Shown one piece after another: positions 36,731-49,071 of a stretch of 64,000 bases of DNA (its first letter is position 1; each line of letters opens with the position of its first letter). Origin of the DNA: Lycocorax pyrrhopterus obiensis. Taxonomy: Eukaryota > Chordata > Aves > Passeriformes > Paradisaeidae. Location: contig JACSVZ010000006.1 of NCBI GenBank assembly GCA_014706295.1, forward strand, positions 31,657,629 to 31,721,628. Reading direction: 5' to 3'. The notes beneath the pieces were generated by a model. The model saw nothing but the letters and a program-made list of their open reading frames with translations, had not been told where the DNA came from and ran no database searches. The translations under genes were made by a program, and so were the position numbers.

Positions 36731-39193
36731 CACACTTAATAAGATTTTTTTTCTTCTCGAGATTTTGAAAGTAAAGTACTTTGTTAGCAGTGATTCTGGC
36801 AGTGGGTAGATACTACAATAAAAATCATGCAATATTATTCCATCAAGCTGTTTAGTACTCTTTTTCCCTTGCAGGGAATTTATCTTCAATTAAGTACACT
36901 AAATATAATAAGTTGGAGTATCTTTCAATTTGGAAGTTCCATAAGAGACATTAATTACTTCATGTACCTAAAGCATATTTTTCTGAGATTGCTACAGGGC
37001 GTTGAAACTTTCTTCTTTTGGAATGCAATTTCTTCATTTTTGTTAAGCCTGACTTACTTTCATAAGAATGTCTCCATGAGGATAACCAGCATCTTCTTTA
37101 ACTGCACTGAGGTATTTGATTTCATTCTTATATTGGAATGCTAAATACTTTAAACAATAGTGGCCTTCAGTATTGTATTTAAGTTTATCAATAAAAATCC
37201 TATAAAAATTTTTCACCTCTTCTTGTTGCCTTCATAGGAGTGTCAGAATAAAATGATCTGTCATATACAGGAGTTCTTTCTCCTCCATGAATATTTTCTA
37301 GGCAAAAAATGCTTAGTTTCATGAACAGAGGATATATTCCCTGTGTTGTGTCAAAGAACTAGACACCAAAATGTCTACAGATTAAAGTACCAACCAAATT
37401 TGCTGTAAAGAATCAATCAAAGTACCTCAGTTAGGAGAGCAGTATCAGAGACATCTGTAAAATCAGTGGAAATGCCTCAAGAAAGCTGGTCAGCTGAGAC
37501 AGAATCCCCCATTAAGTTTTTTCAGAAAGTCTCAACTCTTCATAAAAATGCCATACAGAAGGTTGATAATAATGAGCACTGTTATGAATTTTCTGAGAGC
37601 CGTCATTTTCTCATTAATCAAACATCTGGTTGCTGTTTGCTCCATTCCCCTAGTAACTCCTTCTGGGTTTCAATTTGGTTACTGGGATAACTACTCATTC
37701 TTATAAACATACAGTGTATGTGAATCACTGAGAGGAAGAGGGAGGCCTATTAATTATAACAGAGAAGGAACAACGTGAGAGGTTTCATTGAAAGGTATGA
37801 AGTTTCCTTTTTCTCAATAAATACATAGCAATATGGAACACCATTATGAAGACACCAGAAGCCAAAACAATGAATGCATGTCTGTGCAAGTTGGAGCAGA
37901 GGTACAGAGGGACAAAGACAAGAAAGACACAACTTCTTGCTTCTCTTTACCTCTTTTATTTTTAAACTTGGTTAAAAAACAAAATAATTGAAGGTGTCAT
38001 TCTGATTTTTCACCTCTGGAATGTGGGTATGCAGGAGTTAGCTTGCTCTCTTTGACAGTCAGCAAATCTTTAGGAAAAAAACAATAGATCAACACAGAAA
38101 TAAACAAAGGAACAAAAATCCCCAAACCCAACTCCAAAAACCCAGTAAGAGAAACAATTTTCAAAATCTGCCATTAACACCAATTTGGAAAAGTTGCAGA
38201 AATTTAGTTATCTGTGTTAAATTTTGTCCAAAGGGATAAATTGCACTGAAATAATGTGTGGAGAAAACAGACTTCCAAATGTAGACTCCTCTAATGAGAG
38301 CTGAGAAAAAGCAGCAAAATCCATATAAGTCCCATGTACACACAAAGGCTTTTATTTTAATATAATTGTAACAGATTGTAAACTCTGTAGGAATGTACAC
38401 TCAGGGCAGAAAATTAGAAACATTCCATTGTCTAGTCTGATTTAATATTTACCACTTGCTGGGTGCATTCAGGGAATGGACTCTCAGGCCTGTGAGAAAG
38501 TCTGGTCACTATAGTGACCCTGCAAGTAGCGGTTAATGGTTCTGTCTGCTCCCCAAAGCACCCCACGCAGACAGGAAAAGGCCACGCGTAAAACATCCAC
38601 TTTAAGTCCCTAGACGATGTGCCTCCTTTTCTCTGTTGACTCTGTAGGACTCCCATGTGATGGGTAGAGATAGCAGTCACCTCGAATTTGTTCTTCTCAA
38701 TTTCTTGAATTTGGCTACTCTAGTAAGTGCCAGGATCAATCTATGGCTTCACTGTATTTAATATATAAAGCCTGTAGAGGCAAGCTTGGATGGGGCAGAT
38801 CAGGCTCTGACTGAAAGTTAAAACATGCTGGCTATTCCCAGAAATTATTACTTTGTAGTGAAGATTATGTTGATACATCTGAAGATTTAGAGCTTTTCCA
38901 AAAGTTAAAGATCCGCATTATCGATGTAAATTCTAATCTGCATCTGTTAAATTGCTTTTAACTCAGTACTATGATGTGACTTTAATCTGAAATTTCTGAA
39001 GATACATCTTTTCCCCACTTTCTTATTTTAATAAGGAATTAAAAGCCCTTTGACATCAAAAATAAAACTTTCTTTAGTAAAAAAATTAAGTATGAGTTGG
39101 GTCTGATATTAATTCTTCATTAGAAAATAATTTCAAAATAATGCATTAGGTTAGACTTTAACATGTTCATATTTAAAAAAAAAAGTTATAAGT

Positions 39194-39221
39194 TAAAAAA
39201 AAAATTTTTTTTTAAATTAAA
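39194..39221. repeat. A-run/T-run palindrome
   Basis: About ten A residues run directly into about nine T residues and then AAATTAAAA, which makes a simple self-complementary sequence. This is low-complexity DNA and a likely site of sequencing or assembly error. Confidence 0.75.
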
Positions 39222-42206
39222 AAATGCATTCAACTCGTTGTCATTTCCACTACCAGACACTAGAGGGGAAAAATGTTCCATGTTTTTAGACCATTAAGAT
39301 GCAAACTAAGCTGTAATGTATTCCATTTTACGCATCACTTCTCAGAATAAGAATGCAGAGTCTAATACATTTGTTATAGATTTCCTAGTTGTAGCAGGAA
39401 ATGATTAATTGTATTGTATTCATATTGTTATTGATTCACTGAATTAGCACTCAGACATGGGATTCATAACAGTATTCTTTACTAAATAGTCAGCTGGTAT
39501 CAAGATGTGATTCAGTCTGATTATTTAATCCTTACAGAGTATGAAAATCCATTAATATACACTGTATTTTAATTACAATGTAACAACTTTGTCCAGGTGA
39601 TGGTAGCTGGTTCATTTAATTCCTATCTACAGATAAGTTCTTGTGAACATGTTCATTCACAGAAACTGCATTTTTTTCTTTTCTATGAAATATATCCTAA
39701 TTTTCACAAGTTTGTTTGTGATTGTGTTTCTTAAAGCAAGTCTGACAGGTTTTTTTTCTTGAACTCCACGCTCTCTATGTTCTGCTTTACCACAAAAAAA
39801 AAAAAGAGGAAATTTGGAATACTTAGACCTTTGCAAAATCCAAATACTTTGAATATTTATATCCAAATATATATCAAAATACATTTTAATGGGAATAATC
39901 AGGAGATTTTAGAAAATTCAGTGGTGTTTTCCCCCAGACAGGCACAGAAAGCAGAAATGTTAAACAGTGATGGGTAACAGGGAGAGCAACAGATGTGTGC
40001 AAGTGTGCTTCACAAACTTAGCCAAAAAACATTCTAACTCAGATGCTGGAATATCTTTAGTACTGTAGGGCATATGGCATTATAGGACAGTATTAAAAAC
40101 AGTGGGTTGTTACCTGCTTTCTTTCTCTATGGTTGTTTCTGTTACAAATCCTTAATACAACCTGCTGTTTGTACTGCTGACGGATGTGTTTGAGATTCTC
40201 AAAGCCCAGAGATACTAGATTTCTGGTTCCCCCTGAACCTGAGTGAGGTCTGGGCATCCAAGTCCCTGAGGTCCATTTTAGAAGCTCAGACCAGGAGCTT
40301 CTATGGACCTATGAAGACATCTCTTACCTTACTTCCCTTGCTGACTACAAGCAGGTTAGTTTCAGCAGAAGGTGTAGGAATACTCCACATAGGGCAGAGA
40401 TGCCAGTTGTTCTGTTTTCATATTGATAGATGCAAGAAGCAGAGTAAAAGGCAGGAAAGATAAATAGAAGTGTCAGCCAGGAGAATTACTCAATATAATT
40501 GGTTACCCCTTGTCTGAGTGCTACAGTACAGTGAGAAATGATGCTGTGCTAGTTCTACTAGGTGACAAAAGATGAATTGACAAGTAAAGAATAATATGAA
40601 CTTCTATTTGATACTCATTTGCTAGGTGAGAAAACAAGGCTGCAAGTACCTTTGGGGGCCACAAAGGTAGAAAAAGCTGATCATAACAAGCAAAAGACTG
40701 ACACCTTTCTCCAAAATTATTTGGGTTGTTTGTTGTTTATCAAGAGTCCCCAAATTTTTGATGAGATTATATTCTAAAGTCTAAATATATCTGAACATGA
40801 AGGAAAAGAGCTCTAAAACCAAGTTGGTTGGTTTACTCATCGGAAGTAGATAATTTTATAGAGAGACAGCCAAATACAGAGTTTAGACAGGATTCCATAT
40901 AGCTAATTTAAATAACTGGGAAGATTTAATACTTTTATTCTTTTACAAATGCAAATTTATAGAGATTTTTCTGAAAATTCTATTAGCAATTCTTCAAAAT
41001 TCCAGTGCCTCTCTCAAATGAAGGGTTTTATTTTTAATCAAAATATGCAATTAATTAGATAAACCAAAGTGACACATACAGAAAAGTAAAACATCTCTAA
41101 TGGTATGATATATAAAAGGGAGCACTTCACATGTTTTGGACAGCTTATTCACAATGTATGACAAATATGACTACTTAACAAGGCTGAAACAATTTCCAGA
41201 CAATGATTTCCAGAAATGAGTAGTTGGGTTATCTGAACACATATCCATTGCTGATGCGGTTATTGAATGTCATCTTCAGTTTCGAACAAGCTTAAATCAC
41301 TCCTGCTAGTATCAATGAGACTGATGTATGTTCAACAGGGAGAAAATATATCCCTAAAGAATGGGAGTTGTCATTGAGATTCCTGATTATGTCAAATAAT
41401 TTAATTTTCTGCTATTGTATCACATTGTTTTCTAACATTATTAGTCAACAGCTTCGGCTATATTATGAGTCTTGATCAAGAAAATGCACCAAAAAAAAAT
41501 CAGCTTGGTTTGTAATAGAGTCACGCTTCTGCCATAAACTAACTTGATATAAACTTTAACTTCTCTGATAATCCTAGAGGTATCTATCACAGCTACCTCC
41601 ATTTTATTTCTTGTTCTATATTTATACCAGTGACAATTTGGCATCATGTACCTGTCTATAATATAATATATGTGTATGTAAGCATGACTTTTTATATGTA
41701 TATAAAGACAAGATTTTTCTCCTGTAGTTGCATAACTATACATAGAAGTTTTTAAATAATTATCCTAGAAGGGAATAAAGAGAGCTCCCTATGGAAAAGA
41801 CTGTATATATTCAGCAAAAACTTCATTTTGTTCTGTGACACTAAATTTTTTGTCTCCACCGATTTCGTAGAGATTCTGTCGATTGCAAATACAGTGTTTT
41901 TCCAGTATTGAAATAATAACCAATAAAGCTTTTGGTATTGGACTCTAAGCTATGCCAGTTCTTAATCACTAGAAACATTTACGTGTAATCTAGAAGAGAC
42001 AGGACAATATATTTTGTTAATCTACTAACAAAGATTAAGTGCAATCCAAGATGGATTAGCCTGCTGTACTCAGTGTCAGTCCTCCTGTTTCATAGTACTA
42101 CAGATAATCCTTAGTGGCACAAAATGTTACTAAGAGAATTAGCAGTCGAGTAGCTGAGAATTAGTACAAAAAGCCAAAATGAAAGATCTGGCATAGTCGT
42201 AGTTTC

Positions 42207-42625
42207 TTCATGTTGCCTCAGCCATGTTCTTTTCTTTCCTGTTGCAGCAGTGTGACATATCTACATAGTCCTCAAATATCAACCAGCTCTCCTGGACCAT
42301 TCTGCTGTCCAGGGCCATATCCTCTGAAAAGGTTGAAATGTAGGGCTGTGATCCTGCTTTTGTTTTGCTAACTTCTTCTCTTAGGATCCTGAACTCCATC
42401 ATTTCATGTTCACTGCAGCCAAGGCTGCCTCTGACTTTCAAGTTCCTCGCAAGTTCTTGCTTGTTCATAAGTACCAGGTCCAGTGCAGCACCTTACCTGT
42501 TGGCTCCTCAATCGCCTGTGCCAGGATGTTGTCTTCAGTGCTCTCCATAAACTGAGGTATCTTAAGTCCTTCTGTATTATCCTTCTGGCAGGTGTCAGGG
42601 TGGCTGAAGACTTCCTTGAGAACTA
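42207..42625 (-). repeat. CR1/jockey-type ORF2 internal fragment (endonuclease-RT linker)
   Basis: On the minus strand, translation shows the linker between the APE-type endonuclease and the reverse transcriptase. Segments include an EDNILAQAIEEPT stretch, then (after a frameshift near 42,470) a [11 protein letters not shown] stretch, [20 protein letters not shown], and [11 protein letters not shown]. These match the pattern of CR1 ORF2 proteins I know. The frame is broken by at least one shift, so the piece is dead. Unlike normal CR1 insertions it has no 3' end and no RT domain downstream on its strand, so the 3' part has been lost. The plus-strand frame over the same bases is not real. Confidence 0.85.
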
Positions 42626-43869
42626 GGGCCTTGTAGAAACTTTGCATCAATGTCTTAGAGACCCTCTTTCAAATTTGATTGAAAAGTTTCAAATGTGAGA
42701 AAAGGGAACATCCAGACAGAAATGACTTTAAAGCTTTTTTTGAGGTTTTACAATATTTAGAATACAAGATGTATCTTTCTGCTAGGAATTTTATTTGTCA
42801 ATGAATTTTTCCTCCTCCTGTTTTTTCATCATAATGAAAAATATTATGTACAGCAAAAGATTTTCAATAGGTATAAAGTACGAAAAAACAATCCAGAAAT
42901 GTTCCATTTTGCTGTCTTCATGTAGATGGAAAAATATTTTGTCCTCTATTTTCTCTTGTACTGTCATTTTAGTTCTAACCTAACATCTCCAGGATAGTGC
43001 CTGGTATAACAACTGGGACATTTTAGCACAAGCTGCTGGTGGAGTAGAATAGTAATTGGTGGGTAATATTTGTAAAGCCACCTCAAGCTGCTAGATGGCC
43101 AATTCCAGTTAAAATTGGTAAAAAATGTGAGTCTAAACATTAAATGCAGCTTTCAAAACCTGAACTAAAGTTATTAAAAGAGGCTATGATTGAATCTGCT
43201 GCAGCTTCTTATCCCTGTTGTCTCTACTGTCAAATCATTACTAAACCCACTCTTCAAATGGTATGTGGTGGCTGTGTAACCAGCCTACACAAACAGTTCT
43301 GTATGAACAAATTTAAAGTCTACATTATGCATATTCCTGGTGCAGCTGGATGGTCCTTTCTGAGGTCTGTGTTGTACGTTAGGGCCACTTCAGATGCAGC
43401 CTGTTCCTCACAGAGTAGTAAGAATCAAAGTCACGTCTGTGTCTTGACTAGCAAGTAGGTTGGAAAGTAGTTCTTTTATATATGTACAGCCATCTTTCCA
43501 CTGCAGCTCAGAGTGCAGGAAGCATGTTTGCTTGCTCCTTAGAATAGACCACTGTCAAATATTACAGACAGCTTTCATAATATCCTAGTTTAAAAAGTGG
43601 CAGTAAAGATTCAGTACTGCCATGTGCTGAGTTGCTAGCTTGTGTACTTATTTGATCAGTTTTGGAATATTACTAAAAAGCTTTCCATAGTAATTTTTTA
43701 TTTTTAAAAAGCACTTTTTACATAAGTTAAATTTTTGTTTTGAAAGGGAAGACTGCTTGATCAGCTGATTACTTATCCAGTAATCATTTATCTTATAAAA
43801 AAAATCAGAAATGTCCAGTTACTTATGATGCCTTTTACTGGTCTTAAAATCAAGAATCAAACACAGTTA
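42626..43869. other. Intron 1, nothing recognised
   Basis: AT-rich non-coding DNA between two retroelement remnants. A 104-codon plus-strand frame at 43144-43458 contains several cysteines but no pattern I can assign. Confidence 0.4.
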
Positions 43870-44219
43870 GAAGGGAAAAAGGGATTTTACCTCTGTATTT
43901 ATTTTAAGGATCCTTAGGTGCACCACATCCAGGTGGAATGCACCGAAATGCACACTGCAATGCACATCCACAATCGTTCGGGTATAACATTATAGGTCTT
44001 ACTAATTAGCATATCTATCATAAATTCCCCAATGAGAGGCTCGAGTGAGCCCCCCTCCCCAAGGAACCTTCTCCTGGATGGTTCTATCTTAGTTTACAGA
44101 ACGTGTTCTGGAGAGGACCTTCGTGTCTGGGGCATCCTGATCCCTAACTATGAAGCTTCTAAGATGTTTAGTCTCCTAGCTTGACAAATTTAAGTCTAAG
44201 AATATAAAATTCAAAGGTT
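43870..44219 (-). mobile_element. LTR-like segment of an endogenous retrovirus (antisense)
   Basis: A sharp change in composition marks this stretch. On the minus strand it would contain an AAATAAATAC polyadenylation-like signal near its low-coordinate end. The phrases AATTAGCATATCTATCATAA and CCAAGGAACCTTCTCCTGG resemble avian endogenous retroviral LTRs that I recall. No retroviral coding frame is visible. Boundaries are uncertain and I could not identify target-site duplications. It may be one element together with the adjoining 44,220-44,773 segment. Confidence 0.4.
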
Positions 44220-44773
44220 GTGGGGGTTATAGGGCGGTCAGAGATAGCTGCTGTGTACCCCAAATTGTCTCTAGAGAGGGACAATTCAGGTGCGGACTGG
44301 GCCGCTAGCAGACCATCCTTTCTGCCCTGCGCTGCTGCGGCGCTGGTGGCACGCACCCCACACCTAAGCCGGATAGCTCAAATAGTACCAGAGACAAGGA
44401 GCCAAGGAGGGCCCTCCGCTAGCCCGTGTTCCACGAACAGCTTTAATCATCCACAGAGGTGGGAAGGCGAAGAGAAAGAGGGACCACCAGGTCCCTCTTT
44501 ACATAGTCTCATCTGGGGGCATGGGGGCGGTACCGAGGCGGGGCCAGGGAAGGGAGGCAATGAGCAGGGGAAGGGGCAGGGCAGGGGACAGGTAAGGGGG
44601 CAGCCAAAAAGGCTGCTGGGAGAGGGAGTTTTACTTATACAGAGTCTGGGGTGGGGGGGGAAGGTTACATTCCAACTGCAAGGACTTGTGGGAGAGGCTT
44701 TTCCTTTCCAGAGATAAAAGGTATTTTTCAAATGACTGAGTTTTTCCACCAGCTGGCCTCAGTGACCCCAACA
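44220..44773 (-). mobile_element. GC-rich LTR-like element (antisense), probable ERV remnant
   Basis: Read on the minus strand this begins TGTTGGGG at 44773 and ends ACCCCCACA at about 44220, giving TG...CA termini and a length of about 554 bp. On that strand there is a TATAAG box (44631-44639 complement) and an ATTAAA polyadenylation-type signal (44442-44447 complement). Between them lies an 11-bp perfect hairpin. This order (TATA, hairpin, poly(A) signal, short 3' part) fits a retroviral U3-R-U5. No gag, pol or env frame is present and no flanking duplication is evident. The plus-strand 165-codon frame across it is low-complexity Gly/Pro/Arg sequence and is not a gene. Confidence 0.5.
44475..44500. 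repeat. 11-bp inverted repeat with 4-base loop
   Basis: AAAGAGGGACC at 44475-44485 and its exact complement GGTCCCTCTTT at 44490-44500 are separated by ACCA. In minus-strand RNA it would form a stable stem-loop just upstream of the ATTAAA signal of the LTR-like element. Confidence 0.85.
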
Positions 44774-44898
44774 TAAGAATGTAGGCTAAAAAACACTGAA
44801 AATACAAAAGTTATAAAAGGTATATAAAAGGGGTATTAAAGAAAAGGCAAAAAATCATCGTGGCATCACTTACTTCTGCATATTCTCCTAACTATTTT

Positions 44899-45534
44899 CA
44901 TAGAATCATAAAATAGTAGGTTGGAAGGGACCTCAAGGGGGATTAGACTTTATTGGCAAGAGCATAGTAAAACCACAGTCTCAGCAAGATGTCTCAGCAC
45001 CATATGCAGCTGAATCTTAAAAATGTCCAACGTTGGGGAATCCCGCACTTCCCTGGGGAGATTGTTCCAGGGCAGATTGTTCTTATTGTGAAAACTCTTG
45101 TATCCAATTGGAATCTTCCCAGGAGTAATGTACCCATCACCCCTCATATTTTCCATGTGACTCCTTGTAAAAAGGGAGTTATCTTAGCCTTTAAATACAG
45201 GAACACAGTGATAAGGTCTTTCCAAGCCTTCTTCTCTGAAGTCTGAACAAACCCGGTCCCCTCAGGCTTTCCTCACAGCCTTCCAGTCATTTGGTCATCT
45301 CTGTGGCCCTTCTGTGGACTCTCTCCAGCCTGTACACATCTTTTTTTGTACAGTGGGGACCAAAACTGAACAGAGTATTCCAGGTGTGGCCTGACAAGCA
45401 CTGAGCAGAGTGGCATAATGCCTTCTCTCTCCCTGCTGGTGATGTCCTCATTGGTGCTACCGAGCATCCTTTTGGCTTTCTCTGCTGCAGCAGCAAGCTG
45501 TTCACTCATGTTGAGCTTGTTGTCCACCAGACTT
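44899..45534 (-). repeat. CR1 LINE: RT C-terminus through 3' end (antisense)
   Basis: The plus strand starts with TCATAGAATCATAAAATAG, the complement of the CR1 tail. Going up in coordinate, minus-strand translation gives the terminal ORF2 motif with LPREVRDSPTLDIFKIQL, then, in other frames, a VLVRPHLEYSVQFWSP stretch and DNKLNMSEQLAAAAEKAKRM. These are the C-terminal landmarks of CR1 reverse transcriptase proteins. The copy is 5'-truncated at about 45,534, retains its 3' end and is frameshifted. It is non-functional. Confidence 0.94.
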
Positions 45535-45940
45535 CAAATCAACAGAAGTGAAGCAGACATTGTAATCATCAATCCAGTACTGATTAACTTTTGAAGATGG
45601 ACTGCATTTAGATTACAGATGCAAGCATTATGAGAGAGCTGCACTGTGTTCAAGTCATTAAGTTCTTACTTTACTAAAATATTTTTTGTGGACTAATTCA
45701 TGGATGCACTTATGAAATGCTAAATTTACAGATTATTGGCTCAGAAAAGATTCTTGACTTCAACTTGGACACCCATCTCTGTGAATGCTAAAAGCCTGGC
45801 TGCAGAGAGATTTCTCAGTTTTCTGACAGTGTCTGTGTGAAAGCCTTGCTTTCTCACAGATGCTATGGGAAAAAAGTTGGGAGATTTTGTAAACTAAGGT
45901 ATTGTTATGATACCAAGGAGAAAATATCTGAAGTAAGTGT

Positions 45941-46117
45941 TGTTGGGTTCAGCCAATCCCTCCGGGGGGTGGTTGGTCAGTGAACCAATAACCTTATGTC
46001 GGTGTCCAGTGTGCTAAGGTATATAAGTGAATTTGTAAATTAATAAAGGGTTGGTTTCTGCTCGTGCTAAACCGTCCATGTCGCTTTATTCCTCGGTCTC
46101 TGCTCGCTAGTGACACA
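45941..46117 (+). mobile_element. Candidate short solo LTR
   Basis: A 177-bp block starts TGTTGGGTTC and ends GTGACACA. It contains two CCAAT-type boxes (CAGCCAATCC, GAACCAATAACC), TATATAAG at 46020-46027 and AATAAA at 46042-46047. The 3' part is GC-richer and U5-like. It stands out from the AT-rich flanks by composition. A weak AGTG occurs at both edges, but no clean target-site duplication is visible. No internal retroviral sequence or primer-binding site follows, so a solo LTR is the simplest reading. An orphan promoter-like repeat of another class is the alternative. Confidence 0.55.
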
Positions 46118-49055
46118 TCTCTTTTTCAAAAAAAAAAATTTTATAGGTGTCATTACTAATTTATACTTGACTTTTCTTTGAGTATTGAATTTTGAGAGCA
46201 GACTGGTTTTTAATCTAATTTGAAATGAGTGGAGCTTGACAGGCATGTAAATACTATGTGTAGTTTATTGCATGAAAAAAGTACCTAGGATATGATTCTC
46301 CCATTATATTTTATTCCACACTTGAAAGCTATCTAAAACATTTTTTAAAACATATTTCAAATGTAAATTTGAACTTCATGAAGCGACAGAAATCTTCTCT
46401 ATGGCAACATTATTCACTGGATTAATGGCATCCTTTAATTAAACAAGCATATTCCTAATGATGGCTTTGGCTGGCTCTTTGCAGAGTTTTTCGCAAGTGG
46501 TATGATTATAGCTCTCAAAAAGTCAGTGGGCAGAATTATGGTGTCCAATATGCAAATTCAGATTGATTTGATAATTTTGTCTCAGAAAAACTTAGAAGTA
46601 ACTGAGGATCTTGAGAAGTTAGTCTGTTTGGATGTGACTGATTCAAGAGTCTTCTGTTGCATACAGATATCATCTGGACCTGAGCCAAAGCTTTTATCTG
46701 TACACTTTCTAGCTTAATGGAGAAGGAAAGTGTTTAGAAGCTTAAGTACATTTCCTCCAAGTCTGATCCCTGTCTGTATCAAATATTTAGGCATATTGGT
46801 TCATAGACATGCATTGAGGGCTCTGAAGAACTTACCTTTTCCTTCTATGCAGATCTTCTTACACTGAATGTTTCTGATTTAGCTGACTGCAAGGGCCGTT
46901 TGTTATTTTCAGTGTATAACTCTGTTCAAGTTCACAGTCATCTACCAAGAAAAATATTGAGGATTAGCAATAATAGCTAAAAAAACAAAGATTTTTCCAA
47001 AATTATAATATAAACTATCTCTTTTGCAAAAATATTTTAATTTAAATGTACAGAGTGAGATCTGAACCAAAATAAAATGTTGCTAATGAACAGAATTCCA
47101 ATGGGTGACAATTACAATTGAAATACTATAGTATTTTTATATGTGTAAGAAATAATTAAAAATTATTTCACAGACCTGTAGCTCAAACAGCTGCCCAGGA
47201 ATTTCATATATGCCGAGCTGCTATGCCTCCCACTAGCATGGGATTTGTGAATATCATAAATAAATACACCTCTAGAAGCCCAATGTTTCATAAAATGTAT
47301 ATCTGTTCAAGTTATAGAACAGAAAGTTGTTCCTGTGGTAAACATTGTAACTTCTGAGGTTATCCTTATTACAGTAGATAGCATATGTCATTATGAATTG
47401 AGACTTACACATACTTCATTTTTTAGTCCTTTTTTCGTTTGTGCATGTTGTTTCTAAATGACCAAAATGCCAGAAATGTGGATATCTTGCATCATGATGG
47501 ATGAGGTGATTTAAAGAACATTCTCACCCAGTCTGCACATACAAAGAGCAGTACAGATGAGAAACAGGCCATAAAACCAGTGGATTATTTATATTCTCTC
47601 AGCTTTCTGAAAAGGCGACAGGCACAGATCTAAAAATGCTCCTGCTATTTGATGTTAAAACTGATTTTGTTTATTAAATAAAAGTTAAAAACTAAACTTG
47701 TTAAGGATATGAACATCACTTTTAGTAAGAGTTTCTATTTTTACCAAGGTTTTATGCTGAAATAATTGCATAGATTTCAATATAATAAAATTGGGGGGCT
47801 TTTGAAATCCTATATGAGAATAGTAATGATTGATTTTAGGCCTTGATAAGGACACATTGTCAAATGTATATGACTTTAACTTTGAGAAACCGCTAAATAG
47901 ATTTTTTCTTGGTGCCTGTAACCCTGCACGGTTTCATCAAAGTTGCTGTGATTATGTCAATTAACTTAAGCAAACACATTCGGACCTGAAATGCAATACA
48001 ATCACAAGAAAATACAGAGAAATGGCACGTAGCAGTCATTACAATTTGTCTTCCATTTAGCAGAAGGTGAACACATACACAGTAGCAGTACTTTTCTTGC
48101 AATGATCATTGCAGTTACCCTTTTTAGAGATGGTAGGATGAATGTATATTAGCACAAACACTGGCCCTTTCACTTTTTATGTTCTTTTATAGCTGGCCTT
48201 TGCCAAAGGAATACAGAGTTATAACTGGAAGATTCATTCAGGCTACTAAATCTAATGTGTAACTTGCATTCATTCTTAAACACAACATAACTGAGAGCAA
48301 ATAAGACAATTCTATTCCCAGAACAGTTAACTTTGCAAGAGAAAATGTCAGACTTGACAGATTTGTTAACTTCAGTGACTGCACCAACATTTAATGACAC
48401 AAAAAGTATTTGCCAGTTAGAAAAAAAAGTTACCTGAAAGATTGAAAGTAGGTTTAATGGTAAAGTTTAGATAAAGGGCATTAGCATTCTTTTTTTCATT
48501 CTTCCAAATATTTAATGCTTCTGATATTTTTTTTTATAGAAATTCTAGTACAACCTCCATGAGACATTGCCATGTGTTTATAGTGTCAAGATCACCAGGA
48601 TAGAGTATTTATATTATAATTTCTGAAGATTTCCAGCAGCTGTATAAGAAACAAATTCAAATTCACTTCAGTTTACACTTGCCACTGGCAAAGGCACCAA
48701 TTTTTTATTAACTTTGTAGCATAAAAACTTCTGGACAAAAAGCTGTCCATCACTAAGTGTGATATCCTTTCATATATCTACTAGACTAGGGAATATGAAA
48801 CATTTTTCTTCAGAGGCTGTCTTTCCCCATATGCCATCCAACATCAATATATCTTTATGAGAAAGAAACGAAGCAAAAGGGTCGGTCCTAATGTGATTAA
48901 ATTATCTCCAAATGTCTCATTCCTTTTGTTTTTGGAGCATCCATGCACTGAAAGCAGAGCTTGTAATTTAGAGTTAGCATATCCTCCACTATTTGTGCCT
49001 CAAACTGTGGGAAGAAGAAGGGGAGAAAAAAATCAAAGAACAGAGAAGTAAGTAG

Positions 49056-49071
49056 AATAATAATAATAATA
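49056..49071. repeat. (AAT)n microsatellite
   Basis: About five AAT units in an A-rich context. Confidence 0.85.

Larger units (their letters stand above)
32607..42206. other. Intron 1, central AT-rich segment
   Basis: Long AT-rich stretch. It contains microsatellites near 34561, a long A-then-T run near 39195 and a more complex stretch near 36480 (both listed separately). All open frames are at or below about 105 codons and resemble no family. Confidence 0.45.

Noticed and set aside
44220..44717. 165-codon plus-strand frame
   Set aside because: It covers the LTR-like GC-rich element in the wrong orientation and encodes Gly/Arg-rich low-complexity sequence.
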